Assembly (NCBI RefSeq): GCF_024181285.1
Contig: NZ_CP051201.1
Location: 2,604,001 to 2,668,000 of the forward strand
DNA from: Treponema sp. OMZ 790
GTDB lineage: Bacteria > Spirochaetota > Spirochaetia > Treponematales > Treponemataceae
DNA: 64,000 bases
Reading direction: 5' to 3'
Within the stretch, counting starts at the first letter, position 1. Each line of letters begins with the position of its first letter. Shown here one piece after another: positions 1 through 10,259 of this stretch. Under the pieces are notes generated by a model. The model was not told where the DNA came from and ran no database searches. It saw nothing but the letters and a program-made list of their open reading frames with translations. Made by a program: the position numbers and the translations under genes.

Positions 1-312
1 GCCGGCATAAGAGGAATTTTCATCATAGTTTTTTAGGCAAAAATCCAAATAAGACTTAAAGTCTTCAGGAATTGGAATAGGCAGTTTTTCTTTTTTATAT
101 AAATTCAAAAGACGGACTATCCCTTCTTCCGCTTCGCCGGTTTTTAAACTCCACTCACTTAAAAGATTATAGGAAGCACCGCCTGCATTTAAATCGAAAG
201 CCGTAAAAGGTTTTTGCTTTTGAGTATAAAGTTTTAAAAAAGAAAACAAAGCAGCATGTTTAAAAACATCGGCCTGATTACCTGCATGAAAACCATGTCG
301 ATAACTCAGCAA
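1..312 (-). CDS. rlmJ: 23S rRNA (adenine2030-N6)-methyltransferase RlmJ, 3' part cut off by window edge
   Basis: Reading the minus strand from a TTG at 312 gives an open frame to the window edge that begins (M)LSYRHGFHAGNQADVFKH, the typical RlmJ/YhiR N-terminus. A second block, KPFTAFDLNAGGASYNL, matches the S-adenosylmethionine-binding motif I region. RlmJ methylates A2030 of 23S rRNA. The TTG lies 3 nt after the stop of the upstream MATE gene, with an AGAGGG ribosome site inside that gene's last codons, so the two are probably translated from one message. Only about 104 residues are visible; the catalytic NPPY-type motif would lie outside the window. Confidence 0.85.
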   Translation of the reverse strand, partial: MLSYRHGFHAGNQADVFKHAALFSFLKLYTQKQKPFTAFDLNAGGASYNLLSEWSLKTGEAEEGIVRLLNLYKKEKLPIPIPEDFKSYLDFCLKNYDENSSYAG

Positions 313-315
313 TTT

Positions 316-1725
316 CTATACCCTCTTATTACACCACACGCCTTTGCGGTAATGATATAAAATAACGGTAAACTCCGCGAGCTCCGATAGAATATATGAA
401 GTCCAAACCATATATAACGGAAGATGCAAAACATTTACAATTAAAAATAAAAACGGAATCTGAACGAACCAACGCGAACCGAGGGTAGAATAAAGCATCG
501 GCCTTGTATGACCTGAACCGGAAAAAACGGAAGCAAAGCCCAAACCTGCCGATAAAATTATAAAGGAAGGATAGAAAATACGCAGCATGACGCTTCCTTG
601 ATTCAGCATTTCAATATCGCCCGGGAAAAAGAGGTGCAAAAACGTTTGAGGTGTTCCCATAATAATTATTGCAAAAATACCTACTATACTTGCCGACATA
701 AGAGCCGTTATTTTGGATGTAAGTTTTGCTTCTCGAACATTGTCACGGCCGAGACTTTGGCCTACCAAAGTTGCTCCTCCCATACTAAACCCAAAAATGG
801 GCATAAAGGCAAATTGCGCAAGCTTTCCGCCGACTCCTGCAATAGCAACAGCGTCGGCTCCATAGACGGTTACAAACTTCATAATCGTTACCTGAGCAAA
901 GGTACGCACAAGAGAATTAATACCTGAAGGAAGTCCTATGAGTAAAAGATCCGTATCTATTTTTTTGTCGAGTCTGAAAAGTCCCTCAAAGCTTATTTTT
1001 ATCTTACGCTTTCCGCTTAAAAGAATAAGGATGCCGTATAAAAAGCTGATACTTCTTGCAATTACCGTCGCAAGAGCTGCTCCAAAGACTCCCAATCCAA
1101 GCCCCGGAATGCTTGTACCCGGAACTATATCAAACATAAAAAGAGGATCTAAGACCAAGTTTATGATAGTCGCTATTATCATAATATGGAGAGGAGTTTT
1201 TGCATCTCCGGTACATCTGAAAATCGTATTTACGGAGTATGAAGAAAACATAACGGGAATAAAAAAGATTCTAAGCCAGCCGTATTCAAGGGCCGAATTT
1301 ACAACTTCTTGATCCGGAAGAAAGAACCACAAAAGAGGTTTTAAAAATATTGCCAAAAGGAGACCTGAGATTACTGCAAGCACAACTTTAAAACTGATAG
1401 TCTGCTCTGCAATGCGCTGAGTTTTTTCCATGTCGCCCCGTCCATAATTTTGAGCAATCATCGAAACGGAACTGGCCCCTGCTATCTCATTCAAAATAGT
1501 AAAAAGCATATAAATAGAAGAAAAGAGGGTTACTCCGGATAAGGCCGTCTTAGATATCTGCCCTACCCAAACCATATCGACAATGTCATAAAAGTTTTGT
1601 AAACCTGCAGAAATCATTGTCGGATAAGCCAATCTCCATAAATTTTTTGATATTTTTTGAGAATTTAATTGCAGATCCATATTTTTACAAACACACTTCG
1701 AACCGCATAAATTTTCCATAAGCAC
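316..1725 (-). CDS. MATE family efflux transporter
   Basis: This is a 12-helix multidrug/toxin extrusion protein that would export organic cations or drugs using a Na+ or H+ gradient. The 469-residue length is normal. The family pattern is clear near residues 32-60 (LWRLAYPTMISAGLQNFYDIVDMVWVG, written here in pieces: LWRLAYPTMI, then QNFYDIVDMVWVG) and repeats in the second half around PSGINSLVRTFAQVTIMKF. The first codon as given is GTG; an ATG two codons later (1719) fits the AAGGAG site about equally well. It lies 10 nt after the trkA-like gene and 3 nt before rlmJ, in the gyrA direction. A second, divergent MATE gene lies at 14490-15845. The substrate cannot be told from sequence. Confidence 0.88.
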   Translation of the reverse strand: MLMENLCGSKCVCKNMDLQLNSQKISKNLWRLAYPTMISAGLQNFYDIVDMVWVGQISKTALSGVTLFSSIYMLFTILNEIAGASSVSMIAQNYGRGDMEKTQRIAEQTISFKVVLAVISGLLLAIFLKPLLWFFLPDQEVVNSALEYGWLRIFFIPVMFSSYSVNTIFRCTGDAKTPLHIMIIATIINLVLDPLFMFDIVPGTSIPGLGLGVFGAALATVIARSISFLYGILILLSGKRKIKISFEGLFRLDKKIDTDLLLIGLPSGINSLVRTFAQVTIMKFVTVYGADAVAIAGVGGKLAQFAFMPIFGFSMGGATLVGQSLGRDNVREAKLTSKITALMSASIVGIFAIIIMGTPQTFLHLFFPGDIEMLNQGSVMLRIFYPSFIILSAGLGFASVFSGSGHTRPMLYSTLGSRWFVQIPFLFLIVNVLHLPLYMVWTSYILSELAEFTVILYHYRKGVWCNKRV

Positions 1726-1735
1726 ATACTCTCCT

Positions 1736-2470
1736 TTATTTTTTTGAAGAAAAAAGATTTTTAAATATTGAAGTCTTCACAGTTCCTTCTTTTTTTAAAT
1801 TATTCTTTAAGCTTATCTTTCCGCCCGAAAAGTTATAGATGTGCTCTTCGGAGGCAACAACCAAAAGAACATCATCTTCTTCAAACTTATACTCAGGGTC
1901 ATCCATAAAAATAAAGTCTTCACTTTCTTTTTTTCTGCGGGCAATAATGTTTACGCCCATGTCTTTTCTTATATTGGATTCTGCAAGGCTTTTACCGACA
2001 TATCTTGCCTCTACCCCGACTTCGGCAAGGGCAAGGTTTTTTGAAATAGGCATAAATTTAAGAAGGAGATCTGCTGCTAAAATAGGCGTTGTTCTTTTGG
2101 CGGCCTCACTGTCAGGATAAATTACTCTGGTAGCTCCGACGGTTTTTAAAAGCCTTCCGTGTTCATCGGATTGGGCTCGCACCACAATGTTTGCAATGCC
2201 GAGAGTTTTCAAAATTGTCGTACTGATTACGGAAAGCTCCACCTTGCGGCTAAAGTCTACAATTACGGTATCTACCTTAGGAGGCAAGATTTTGCGCACC
2301 GAAAGCTCGCTTATTTCTTCTATTACGACTGCAGAAGAAGCCTTGGGTTTATACATTTCGATCAGTTCTTTGTTTTGGTCGATGATGATAACTTCGGCGC
2401 CGATTTTTATAAGCTCATCGAGCATCCGTATGCCGAAGGTTCCCAAGCCCATAATCGCAAATTTTTTCAT
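1736..2470 (-). CDS. TrkA/KtrA-type potassium channel regulatory subunit
   Basis: A 244-residue cytoplasmic regulator of K+ uptake. Residues 1-120 form an RCK/TrkA-N Rossmann domain: MKKFAIMGLGTFG carries the GxGxxG nucleotide loop, and an acidic IIIDQNKE ends strand 2. Residues about 135-220 form a TrkA-C domain that binds a regulatory ligand. A short Lys-rich tail (residues 220-244) is unusual. It follows gyrA by 9 nt with no membrane partner beside it. A second TrkA-like gene sits next to a TrkH/KtrB transporter at 33.5-35.9 kb, so this copy may regulate that channel or another one elsewhere. Confident for the family, not for the partner. Confidence 0.85.
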   Translation of the reverse strand: MKKFAIMGLGTFGIRMLDELIKIGAEVIIIDQNKELIEMYKPKASSAVVIEEISELSVRKILPPKVDTVIVDFSRKVELSVISTTILKTLGIANIVVRAQSDEHGRLLKTVGATRVIYPDSEAAKRTTPILAADLLLKFMPISKNLALAEVGVEARYVGKSLAESNIRKDMGVNIIARRKKESEDFIFMDDPEYKFEEDDVLLVVASEEHIYNFSGGKISLKNNLKKEGTVKTSIFKNLFSSKK

Positions 2471-2479
2471 AACCTTTTC

Positions 2480-4927
2480 CTATTCTTCATCGCGGGCAAC
2501 AACATCAAGTCCTATAAGCATATCGGGGCTTTCAATATCCAATATTCTGACCCCCTGAGCTGCCCGGCCCATGGTGCCTACAGAGTCTATGCTGATGCGG
2601 ATAGTTTTTCCCTGCCCTGTTATGCAGACAACTTCATCATCATCAAAGACGGTAAGAAGGCCGACAACCTCTCCGGTTTTTTCAGAAATTGTGTAAATGC
2701 GCTGTCCGCCGGTTCCTCTTCCGTGAGCGGAAAATTCGGAAAACTCTACTCGCTTGCCGAAGCCGTTTTCGGTCATAACAAGCATTTTTTGATTTTCCGT
2801 TACGCGGAGTGCTCCCGTAAGCTCATCTTCTGAAGAAAGTTTTATTCCGGTAACACCGCGGGAAGAACGGCCTTGAGAGCGGATATCCTCTTCGCTTGTA
2901 CGGAGGGCCTGACCTCGGCGGGTTATGAGCATGATCTCATCCTTGCCGCCTGTAAGAATTGCGCTTACAAGCTTATCGCCCTCATCCAGTTTTATGGCTA
3001 TGATTCCGCGGGTTTTTGCATTTGCAAAATTGTCTGTGGTAACTTTTTTTACAACACCGCCTGCGGTCGCCATCAAAAGATAGGTCTTATCGTCGAATTC
3101 TTTTAAAGAAACGACAGCCGTAATTTCTTCATCGGAAGAAACTGAAAGAAGAGATTTTATGTGAGAGCCGCGGCTCGTCCTGCTTGCTTCCTGTATCTCA
3201 TGCACCTTTAGCCAGTAGGCCTTGCCTGCATTTGTGATAAACATAATATAATCGTGGGTCGAGGCCGTAAAAATCTGATCCAAAAAGTCGTCTTCTGCAA
3301 GGTTTGCGGAATTGGAACCCTTGCCTCCCCTGTTTTGACTCTTATAAGCCGTGGCAGGAATACGCTTGATATATCCGAGGTGGGAAATTAAAATAACCAT
3401 CTCTTCTTTTTTGATAAGGTCTTCGATATTGAGCTCTTCAACCTCATCGGCTACAATATCGGTTTTGCGCTCATCGCCGAACTTTTCTGCTATCTCGTTA
3501 GTTTCTTCCTTTATCAGGGCTAAGATCTTTTCTGGATGGGCAAGAAGGTCTTTTAAGTGAGCGATTAAAACCTGCAATTCCTGTAATTCTTTTCTGAGGT
3601 CTTCAATTTCCAAGCTTGTCAAGCGCTTTAACTGCATATCGACAATGGCCTGAGCTTGCACATCATCAAAGCCGAACCTTTCCATCAAGCCGTTTTTTGC
3701 AGTTTGAGTATCGCGGGAGGCCCTTATTATTTTGATAACCTCATCTATGTTGTCGATGGCGACGATAAGGGCTTCCAAGATATGAGCCCTTTCTTCCGCC
3801 TTGCGTAAATCGAATTTTGTTCTGCGGGTAACTACATCGACCCTGTGCTCAACAAAGTATTTTACAAGAAGTTTTAGGTTGAGGGTTTCCGGTCTTCCGT
3901 TTACAAGGGCTAGGTTTATAACTCCGAAGGAAGATTGAAGGGCTGTCTTTGCAAAGAGTTGGTTTAATACGACCTTTGTAATAGCCCCCCTCTTTAACTC
4001 TATAACAATACGCAAGCCTGTTCTATCGGAAGTTTCATCGTTTACGTTTGCAATTCCGTCTATAACTTTTTCGCGGGCTAATTCTCCGATGCGGGATACG
4101 AGGGTTGTTGTGTTTACCTGATAGGGAACTTCGGTAAAGACTATAGTTTCTTTTCCCTTTTTATCTACCTCAATTGTAAATTTACCGCGTACCAATATTT
4201 TTCCGCGGCCGGTTTTAAAGGCCTGCTTTATTCCCTTTCTTCCATAGATGACTCCGCCGGTCGGAAAGTCGGGGCCCTTCATGTATTTACAAAGCTCGTC
4301 TATTTCGATTTCGGGATTGTCTATGTAGGCCGAAACGGCATCTGCTATTTCGCGCAAGTTATGGGGCGGCATGTTAGTTGCCATACCGACTGCAATTCCG
4401 CTTGAACCGTTTGCAAGCAAGAAGGGAAATTTTGCCGGAAGAACGGTCGGCTCCTTTGTGGAATCGTCAAAGTTCGGAATAAAATCGACGGTTTCTTTTT
4501 TTATGTCCTCGACCATGGTTTCGGCGATTTTGGCCATCTTGGCTTCCGTATATCGGTAAGCAGCGGGCGGGTCGCCTCCTATGGTTCCGAAGTTTCCTTG
4601 AGGATAAATGACCGGATAGCGTAGAGAGAAGTCCTGTCCGAGGCGGACTAGGGCATCATAGACCGAAGCGTCGCCGTGAGGGTGGTAACTTCCTAATACG
4701 TCACCTACAATCTTAGCACACTTTCTGGTGGGGCCTGAACTGCGTAAACCCTTTTCTTCCATTGAATAGAGAATTCGCCTGTGAACGGGCTTTAGGCCGT
4801 CCCTTACATCGGGCAGGGCTCGGCTTACTATAACTGACATTGAATAATCTATGTAGGCTCTTTTTACTTCATTTTCGATAGGAATCGGAATTACGGCTCC
4901 GCCTTCCTTAGTTTGTATCTCTTCCAC
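2480..4927 (-). CDS. gyrA: DNA gyrase subunit A
   Basis: GyrA cuts and rejoins DNA in the A2B2 gyrase that introduces negative supercoils. The 815-residue protein has the winged-helix breakage domain with the catalytic tyrosine at Y126 (AAYRYTEAKM). The coiled-coil gate follows to about residue 490. The C-terminal pinwheel carries a GyrA box of the form QNRGGKG (usual form QRRGGKG), which separates it from ParC. In the quinolone-determining region (HPHGDASVYD, residues 82-91) the residue aligned with E. coli Ser83 is Ala87. Translation starts at GTG, with a GGAG site 9 nt upstream. gyrB is not in the window. Confidence 0.96.
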   Translation of the reverse strand: MEEIQTKEGGAVIPIPIENEVKRAYIDYSMSVIVSRALPDVRDGLKPVHRRILYSMEEKGLRSSGPTRKCAKIVGDVLGSYHPHGDASVYDALVRLGQDFSLRYPVIYPQGNFGTIGGDPPAAYRYTEAKMAKIAETMVEDIKKETVDFIPNFDDSTKEPTVLPAKFPFLLANGSSGIAVGMATNMPPHNLREIADAVSAYIDNPEIEIDELCKYMKGPDFPTGGVIYGRKGIKQAFKTGRGKILVRGKFTIEVDKKGKETIVFTEVPYQVNTTTLVSRIGELAREKVIDGIANVNDETSDRTGLRIVIELKRGAITKVVLNQLFAKTALQSSFGVINLALVNGRPETLNLKLLVKYFVEHRVDVVTRRTKFDLRKAEERAHILEALIVAIDNIDEVIKIIRASRDTQTAKNGLMERFGFDDVQAQAIVDMQLKRLTSLEIEDLRKELQELQVLIAHLKDLLAHPEKILALIKEETNEIAEKFGDERKTDIVADEVEELNIEDLIKKEEMVILISHLGYIKRIPATAYKSQNRGGKGSNSANLAEDDFLDQIFTASTHDYIMFITNAGKAYWLKVHEIQEASRTSRGSHIKSLLSVSSDEEITAVVSLKEFDDKTYLLMATAGGVVKKVTTDNFANAKTRGIIAIKLDEGDKLVSAILTGGKDEIMLITRRGQALRTSEEDIRSQGRSSRGVTGIKLSSEDELTGALRVTENQKMLVMTENGFGKRVEFSEFSAHGRGTGGQRIYTISEKTGEVVGLLTVFDDDEVVCITGQGKTIRISIDSVGTMGRAAQGVRILDIESPDMLIGLDVVARDEE

Positions 4928-4959
4928 GCATTATACTCCGAAATCTATAAATTCGCGCT

Positions 4960-4989
4960 ATTCTAGCATAAAAAAGGGGGCTTGGTCAA
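4960..4989 (-). promoter_or_regulatory. Predicted sigma-70 promoter of gyrA
   Basis: On the minus strand TTGACC (4989-4984) is followed after 18 nt by TAGAAT (4965-4960), about 33 nt before the GTG start of gyrA. This is a visual match only. Confidence 0.6.
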
Positions 4990-5091
4990 GGAAGCGGAAA
5001 ATGACAAACAAATAACCCGAATTTATTTACTAATTTCGAGTTTTTTTGTATTATGTAAGTCTTAGGCTGTCAGCCTATGAGGAGAAACTCT

Positions 5092-5886
5092 ATGAGACTT
5101 ATCATCAAAAACAATTATGACGATTGTTCAAAATGGACTGCCGATTATATAGGCAATAAGATTATCGAATTTAATCCTACCAAGGAAAGGCCCTTTGTTC
5201 TAGGCCTACCCACCGGTTCAACTCCCTTGGGGGTTTATAAAGAACTTATAAAAAAACACAAAGAAGGCATCCTATCTTTTAAGCATGTCGTCACCTTTAA
5301 TATGGATGAATATGTGGGCTTGGAGGCATCCCATCCTCAAAGCTATCACTACTTTATGATGGATAATTTTTTTAATCACATTGATATCGATCCTAAAAAC
5401 ATTCACATCTTAAACGGAATGGCAAAAGATAAGAAAAAAGAATGTGAGGATTACGAAAAGGCAATCCGTTCTTACGGAAAAATTCATTTGTTTTTGGGCG
5501 GAATAGGAGCTGACGGACACATAGCCTTTAATGAGCCCTATTCTTCCTTAACCTCCCGCACAAGGGAGAAAACCTTAACCCAAGATACCATCATAATGAA
5601 CTCCCGCTTTTTTGAAGGAAATGAAGACCTTGTTCCAAAAACAGCTTTAACCGTAGGTATCGGCACTATTATGGATGCAGAAGAAGTTCTTATAATGGCA
5701 ACGGGACATGCTAAGGCTGAGGCTGTTCATCAGGCGGTAGAGGGAGGTGTAAGCCATGTCTGGACGGTAAGTGCTTTACAACTTCATCCTAAATCTATTA
5801 TAATCTGCGATGATGCAGCAATAGATGAGCTTAAAGTAAAAACCGTAAAATATTTTTTGGATATCGAAAAGGAAAAAAGAAACTAA
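5092..5886 (+). CDS. nagB: Glucosamine-6-phosphate deaminase
   Basis: Converts glucosamine-6-phosphate to fructose-6-phosphate and ammonia, feeding amino sugars into glycolysis. The 264-residue protein has the family signatures [12 protein letters not shown] (phosphate loop), FNMDEYVGL (catalytic Asp), [15 protein letters not shown] (with the active-site His) and SRTREKTL. The start at 5092 (MRLIIKNN) is preferred over 5077 because GAGGAG lies at the right spacing before it, while the 5077 ATG overlaps that site. A small hairpin (5063-5077, stem TAGGCT/AGCCTA) sits just before the ribosome site. The stop overlaps the next start (TAATG), so translation is probably coupled. Confidence 0.96.
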   Translation: MRLIIKNNYDDCSKWTADYIGNKIIEFNPTKERPFVLGLPTGSTPLGVYKELIKKHKEGILSFKHVVTFNMDEYVGLEASHPQSYHYFMMDNFFNHIDIDPKNIHILNGMAKDKKKECEDYEKAIRSYGKIHLFLGGIGADGHIAFNEPYSSLTSRTREKTLTQDTIIMNSRFFEGNEDLVPKTALTVGIGTIMDAEEVLIMATGHAKAEAVHQAVEGGVSHVWTVSALQLHPKSIIICDDAAIDELKVKTVKYFLDIEKEKRN

Positions 5887-7004
5887 TGTATCAAGAAAAC
5901 AAGCACAGGCTTCAAACTATCTCATTTTTTGTATTACTTGCAGGAATGCTGATTCTTGTGGGTAAATTATTTTTACCCTACGCAAGCGTTTTATTGTGGT
6001 CGGCTGTAATTTATATTTTGGTAAGCCCCTTATATAATAAGATACTGTCCAAGATGAATAAAGAGAAAAAAACTTTCCCGATAAAAAAGAGATTGCTTGC
6101 AGGCAGTTTTGCAATAATGACGGTTCTTGTTGTTGCCGGTGTCTTGTTTTTTGTCGTGATAAAAATATTCGGCCAAGGAAAAATTCTTGTTCAAAATATT
6201 CAAAGCTTTTTGGAAAACATAAACAATGCAGATTCCGGATTTTCAAAAACAGATATAGCCTCAGCTGTAAACCGATTGTCGATGGGGACGGTAGATATTT
6301 CAAACCTTGATTTACAAAAAGAATTTTTAAGCCTTTTATCCGCCTCCTCGGATCGGATATTAAGGTATGCAACAAGTCTTGTAAAAAATGCAGGTTCATT
6401 TTTTTTATCCCTTGTTTTTTTTGCCTTTGCTCTTTACTTTTTTTATGTAGACGGGGCCTATCTTTTCAGCCTGTTAAAACATGCCATTCCAATAGATAAC
6501 GAAACATCAGGCAAACTGTTTTCTAAAATAGGAGAAATTACAACAAATCTTTTTAAAGGACTTTTCTTGGTTTCCTTTTACCAATGTCTTGCCTCTTTAA
6601 TTATCTATCTTGCATTTGGAGTTCAAAGTGCTCTCTTGCTTGCGATTTTAACCTTTTTTAGTTCATTTTTACCCCTTGTCGGCTGCGGCTTAATTTGGTT
6701 TCCTGTCGGAGTCGGGTTATGCTTCACTGACAGTCTGCTAAAGGGGCTTATCTTTTTGGTCGTTGCAGGCTCGATAATCAGCTTTATGGATAATTTTTTA
6801 CGTCCCTTCTTTTTAAAAGATAGAATAAAGATACATCCTCTTTTAATCTTTTTTTCGATGCTGGGCGGAATAAGCATGTTCTCATTCGACGGAATCGTTT
6901 TAGGTCCGATGATTGTAATTTTGTTCTTTACGATTTTGGATATGGCTTTGGATATAGAAGAAAAAAAAGAAAATGACGATGACAATTTTGAGCATTTAGT
7001 ATAA
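5886..7004 (+). CDS. AI-2E (PerM/TqsA-like) family transporter
   Basis: A 372-residue inner-membrane protein with about eight helices: two near the N-terminus (residues 10-50), one at 75-100, then a soluble segment, then a cluster from about 160 to 350. The layout and the C-terminal DNFLRPFFLKDRIKIHPLLIFFSMLGG block are typical of the AI-2E/UPF0118 permease family. Members have been linked to autoinducer-2 export or Na+/H+ exchange, so the substrate is open. It ends in an acidic EEKKENDDDN tail. It overlaps nagB by one base and is 11 nt from nrdB, so the three genes probably form one operon. Confidence 0.85.
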   Translation: MYQENKHRLQTISFFVLLAGMLILVGKLFLPYASVLLWSAVIYILVSPLYNKILSKMNKEKKTFPIKKRLLAGSFAIMTVLVVAGVLFFVVIKIFGQGKILVQNIQSFLENINNADSGFSKTDIASAVNRLSMGTVDISNLDLQKEFLSLLSASSDRILRYATSLVKNAGSFFLSLVFFAFALYFFYVDGAYLFSLLKHAIPIDNETSGKLFSKIGEITTNLFKGLFLVSFYQCLASLIIYLAFGVQSALLLAILTFFSSFLPLVGCGLIWFPVGVGLCFTDSLLKGLIFLVVAGSIISFMDNFLRPFFLKDRIKIHPLLIFFSMLGGISMFSFDGIVLGPMIVILFFTILDMALDIEEKKENDDDNFEHLV

Positions 7005-7015
7005 GGAGAAAATTT

Positions 7016-8071
7016 ATGATAACGGAAAAAACTATTTTGCCGCATAAGGCATTGTTTAACGAAAACGGAGATATAGAAACTCACAAACGCAAGATGATCG
7101 GAGGGAACACCACCAATCTAAACGATTTTAACAATATGAAGTATTCATGGGCAAGCGATTGGTACAGGCAGGCTATGAATAATTTTTGGATACCCGAAGA
7201 AATAAATATGACCACCGATGTTCAAGACTATCGAAAATTATCCGCACCGGAAAAAACAGCCTACGATAAGATTCTTTCTTTTTTGATTTTTTTGGACAGT
7301 ATTCAAACCGCAAATCTTCCCAATGTCGGACAATATGTAACGGCCAATGAGGTAAACTTATGCCTTACCATTCAGGCCTTTCAAGAAGCTGTTCATTCGC
7401 AAAGCTACAGCTACATGCTTGACACAATTTGTTCTCCCGAAGAGAGGACCGAAATTTTATATCAATGGAAGGATGATGAACACCTTTTGCGTAGAAACAA
7501 ATTTATCGGCGATCTATACAACGAATTTCAAACCGACAAGAGCGCTCTTGCTTTTTTAAAGGTCTGCGTTGCAAACTACATCTTGGAAGGCGTTTATTTT
7601 TATTCCGGTTTTATGTTCTTTTATAATTTGGGAAGAAACAATAAGATGCCCGGTTCGGTACAGGAAATCCGTTATATTAACCGGGATGAAAATACACATC
7701 TTTGGCTTTTCCGTTCGATGATTCAGGAGCTGCAAAAGGAAGAACCTCAGCTGTTTACTCCCGAAACCGTAGAGCTTTTTAGAGCCATGATAAAGGAAGG
7801 CTGCGAGCAGGAAATAGCTTGGGGAAATTATGTTATAGGAAACGATATTCCCGGGCTTAACAGTCAGATGGTAACCGACTATATCCAATATTTGGGAAAC
7901 CTCAGATGCGAAAACCTCGGCTTCGCTCCGATTTATGACGGCCACAGGGAAGAACCCCAATCCATGAGCTGGGTCAGCCAGTACAGCAATGCGAATCTGA
8001 TTAAGACGGATTTCTTTGAAGCCAAGTCTACAGCTTATGCAAAGTCCTCGGCAATGGTAGACGATCTATAG
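7016..8071 (+). CDS. nrdB: Ribonucleotide reductase class Ia-type beta subunit
   Basis: The radical-generating small subunit that lets NrdA reduce ribonucleoside diphosphates. The 351-residue ferritin-like fold shows the di-iron ligands and radical site: D94 (FLIFLD), E124 and H127 ([10 protein letters not shown]), later E in LEGVYFY, and E/H in [12 protein letters not shown]131 sits four residues after H127, where E. coli NrdB has radical Tyr122, so this is the tyrosyl-radical type, not the Chlamydia type. A good AAGGAG site precedes the ATG. The large subunit nrdA is not in the window. The gene is followed after a few bases by a chemoreceptor. Confidence 0.93.
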   Translation: MITEKTILPHKALFNENGDIETHKRKMIGGNTTNLNDFNNMKYSWASDWYRQAMNNFWIPEEINMTTDVQDYRKLSAPEKTAYDKILSFLIFLDSIQTANLPNVGQYVTANEVNLCLTIQAFQEAVHSQSYSYMLDTICSPEERTEILYQWKDDEHLLRRNKFIGDLYNEFQTDKSALAFLKVCVANYILEGVYFYSGFMFFYNLGRNNKMPGSVQEIRYINRDENTHLWLFRSMIQELQKEEPQLFTPETVELFRAMIKEGCEQEIAWGNYVIGNDIPGLNSQMVTDYIQYLGNLRCENLGFAPIYDGHREEPQSMSWVSQYSNANLIKTDFFEAKSTAYAKSSAMVDDL

Positions 8072-8084
8072 GATGGGAGCTAAA

Positions 8085-10250
8085 ATGAAACATAAATCAA
8101 AAAAAACAAAATCTTTGCGAATAAGGATAGCCTTAATTGTCGTTGTCTTGACTGCCATACCTGCTTTCATAGTAGGTTTGGCAGATTATTTTATTGCTCT
8201 AAATCAAAGCAGGTTGGCGTATGAACGGCAGACACAAGAATTAATAGACGGAGCCGACCTATATATCGATAATTTAATCGGCAGTTTAAAAGAACTAAAT
8301 ACAGCCCTTTCAAATATCGATCTTATAAAAAATGTTGATGGAAGTATTACGTCTTATATAAATTTAAAAGCCGATACTGCAAGCGGCAAGGTTGATATGA
8401 ATCCTTCCGCTTTTGATTCTAACGAAAAAGCTCTTTTCAATCTCATAAAATCCTTTCAAGATTCTTTTTCTTCCATAATATATATTACCCTTGCCTCAGA
8501 AAGTGACGGCGGAATATTAATGTGCCCGCCCAAAGAGAGAAGTCCCGGATATGATGCCCGAACCCGAGGCTGGTACAAAGACTGTATACAAAGTCCAAAC
8601 AATCAGATTCTTTCGGATTTATATATTTCTTCCACTAACGAAGTTTCGATAGAAATTACAAACAAAATAATAAAGAACGGAAAGCCTCAAGGTGTAGTTT
8701 CGACTTCGGTAGATCTTTCCTATATTCAAAAAATTATTCAGGAAAAAAATATAAGTGAAACAGGTCATACACTAATTATCGACAAAAAAGGTCTTATAGC
8801 CGGGCACAGTAAACAAAAAGAACTTATAGGCAAACATGTAGAAACCTTAGGTAAAGAATATGAAACTCTTTTGAAATCCGGTAATACCGAATTTACAAAA
8901 CATTCTATGGGAAATCAAGTTTATTATTCCAAGATAGTACATTCAAAAAATGCAGATTTAGGCTGGACATATATTTATACGATTAGTTCCTCCGAATACG
9001 AAGCGGTGGGAAAAAAAGTTTTGATAAATCTTGTAATAATACTTGCAGGAATTTTTGTTTTGACCATTCCTGTTGCTTATCTCACCTCAGCCAAAATAAT
9101 AAAAATGCTTAGAAAAATAGCTGAAGCCTTACATAAAGTAGGAGAAAATAATCTTTCAGTTTCAATTCCAGTTTTAGCTTCAGGCGAGATAGGTGAAATA
9201 ATAATTCTTTTAAATGAAACCATTAAAAAATTGGGAAATTCAATTCGAACGGTTGCAGAAAATACCCATAATATGAATGAGGTTGAAAATAGCTTTGCCG
9301 CAAGTATAAGCGAAGCCGCAAGTGCAGTTGAACAAATAACAGCAAATATACAAAGTGTTAAGAAACAAACTGAAATTCAAAATTCAAGTGTAAGTGAAGC
9401 TTTATCAAGTGTTGAACAGATTATGAAGCGAATAAGAGAACTAAATTCAAGTATTGAAATTCAGTCCTCCAGTGTAGTCGAATCTTCCACCGCGATTGAA
9501 CAAATGGTTGCAAATATAGATTCAATTACAAAAACACTCGAAAAAACGGATGATGTTATTGTAAATCTTGTCGGAGCAACAGCCGATGGAAAAGATTCCC
9601 TTATCACTTCAAATTCTGTAACAAAAAAAATTGCCGAAGAATCCGGGGGCCTACTCGAAGCTTCTACCGTGATAGAACATATAGCAAGTCAAACAAATTT
9701 ATTGGCTATGAATGCGGCGATTGAAGCGGCCCATGCCGGGGAAGCCGGAAAAGGCTTTGCCGTCGTTGCGGATGAAATAAGAAAATTAGCTGAAGAGTCC
9801 AGTGCACAAGGTAAAACAATTACGGAAACCCTAAAAGCTCTAGGAAGTGAAATTGAAAGTTTATCCGTTTCTTCACATACTGCAGAAGAAAAATTTAATA
9901 TAATATTTAATTTAGCTGAGCAAGTTAAAACGATGAGCTCTACTTTAACTCTTGCGATGAAAGAACAATCGAATGGAAGCAGTGAAGTTTTAAATGCCAT
10001 AAAAAATATTAATTCGGTAACAAATGACGTAAAAACCGATTCAACCGAAATGCTTACGGCCGGTAAAAATATTTCGGGCGATATGGAAAAACTTGATAAT
10101 CTCACACAATTTATTACGCAAAGCATGAACGAAATGGCTGTAGGAGCGATTCAAATGAGTAAGACTGTTCAAGAAGTAAATGAAATGACACAGGAAAATA
10201 AAACAAGTATTGAAAATTTAACAAATGAAGTAAATAAATTTAAGGTATAA
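8085..10250 (+). CDS. Methyl-accepting chemotaxis protein with dCache sensor
   Basis: A transmembrane chemoreceptor that signals to CheA/CheW and the flagellar motor. A basic N-terminus and first membrane helix (about residues 12-36) are followed by a periplasmic dCache_1 domain to about residue 310. Its [13 protein letters not shown] segment is the family's amine-binding region. A second helix (about 315-338), HAMP and the cytoplasmic coiled coil come next. The hairpin tip ([19 protein letters not shown], then [23 protein letters not shown]) is canonical. The start at 8085 is preferred to 8073 because GGGAG lies 5 nt before it. It is probably co-transcribed with nrdB. The ligand is unknown. 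Confidence 0.93.
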   Translation: MKHKSKKTKSLRIRIALIVVVLTAIPAFIVGLADYFIALNQSRLAYERQTQELIDGADLYIDNLIGSLKELNTALSNIDLIKNVDGSITSYINLKADTASGKVDMNPSAFDSNEKALFNLIKSFQDSFSSIIYITLASESDGGILMCPPKERSPGYDARTRGWYKDCIQSPNNQILSDLYISSTNEVSIEITNKIIKNGKPQGVVSTSVDLSYIQKIIQEKNISETGHTLIIDKKGLIAGHSKQKELIGKHVETLGKEYETLLKSGNTEFTKHSMGNQVYYSKIVHSKNADLGWTYIYTISSSEYEAVGKKVLINLVIILAGIFVLTIPVAYLTSAKIIKMLRKIAEALHKVGENNLSVSIPVLASGEIGEIIILLNETIKKLGNSIRTVAENTHNMNEVENSFAASISEAASAVEQITANIQSVKKQTEIQNSSVSEALSSVEQIMKRIRELNSSIEIQSSSVVESSTAIEQMVANIDSITKTLEKTDDVIVNLVGATADGKDSLITSNSVTKKIAEESGGLLEASTVIEHIASQTNLLAMNAAIEAAHAGEAGKGFAVVADEIRKLAEESSAQGKTITETLKALGSEIESLSVSSHTAEEKFNIIFNLAEQVKTMSSTLTLAMKEQSNGSSEVLNAIKNINSVTNDVKTDSTEMLTAGKNISGDMEKLDNLTQFITQSMNEMAVGAIQMSKTVQEVNEMTQENKTSIENLTNEVNKFKV

Positions 10251-10259
10251 TATTGTTAT

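Noticed and set aside
2159..2833. 224-codon plus-strand frame opposite gyrA and trkA
   Set aside because: It spans two well-supported genes on the other strand and has no protein character.
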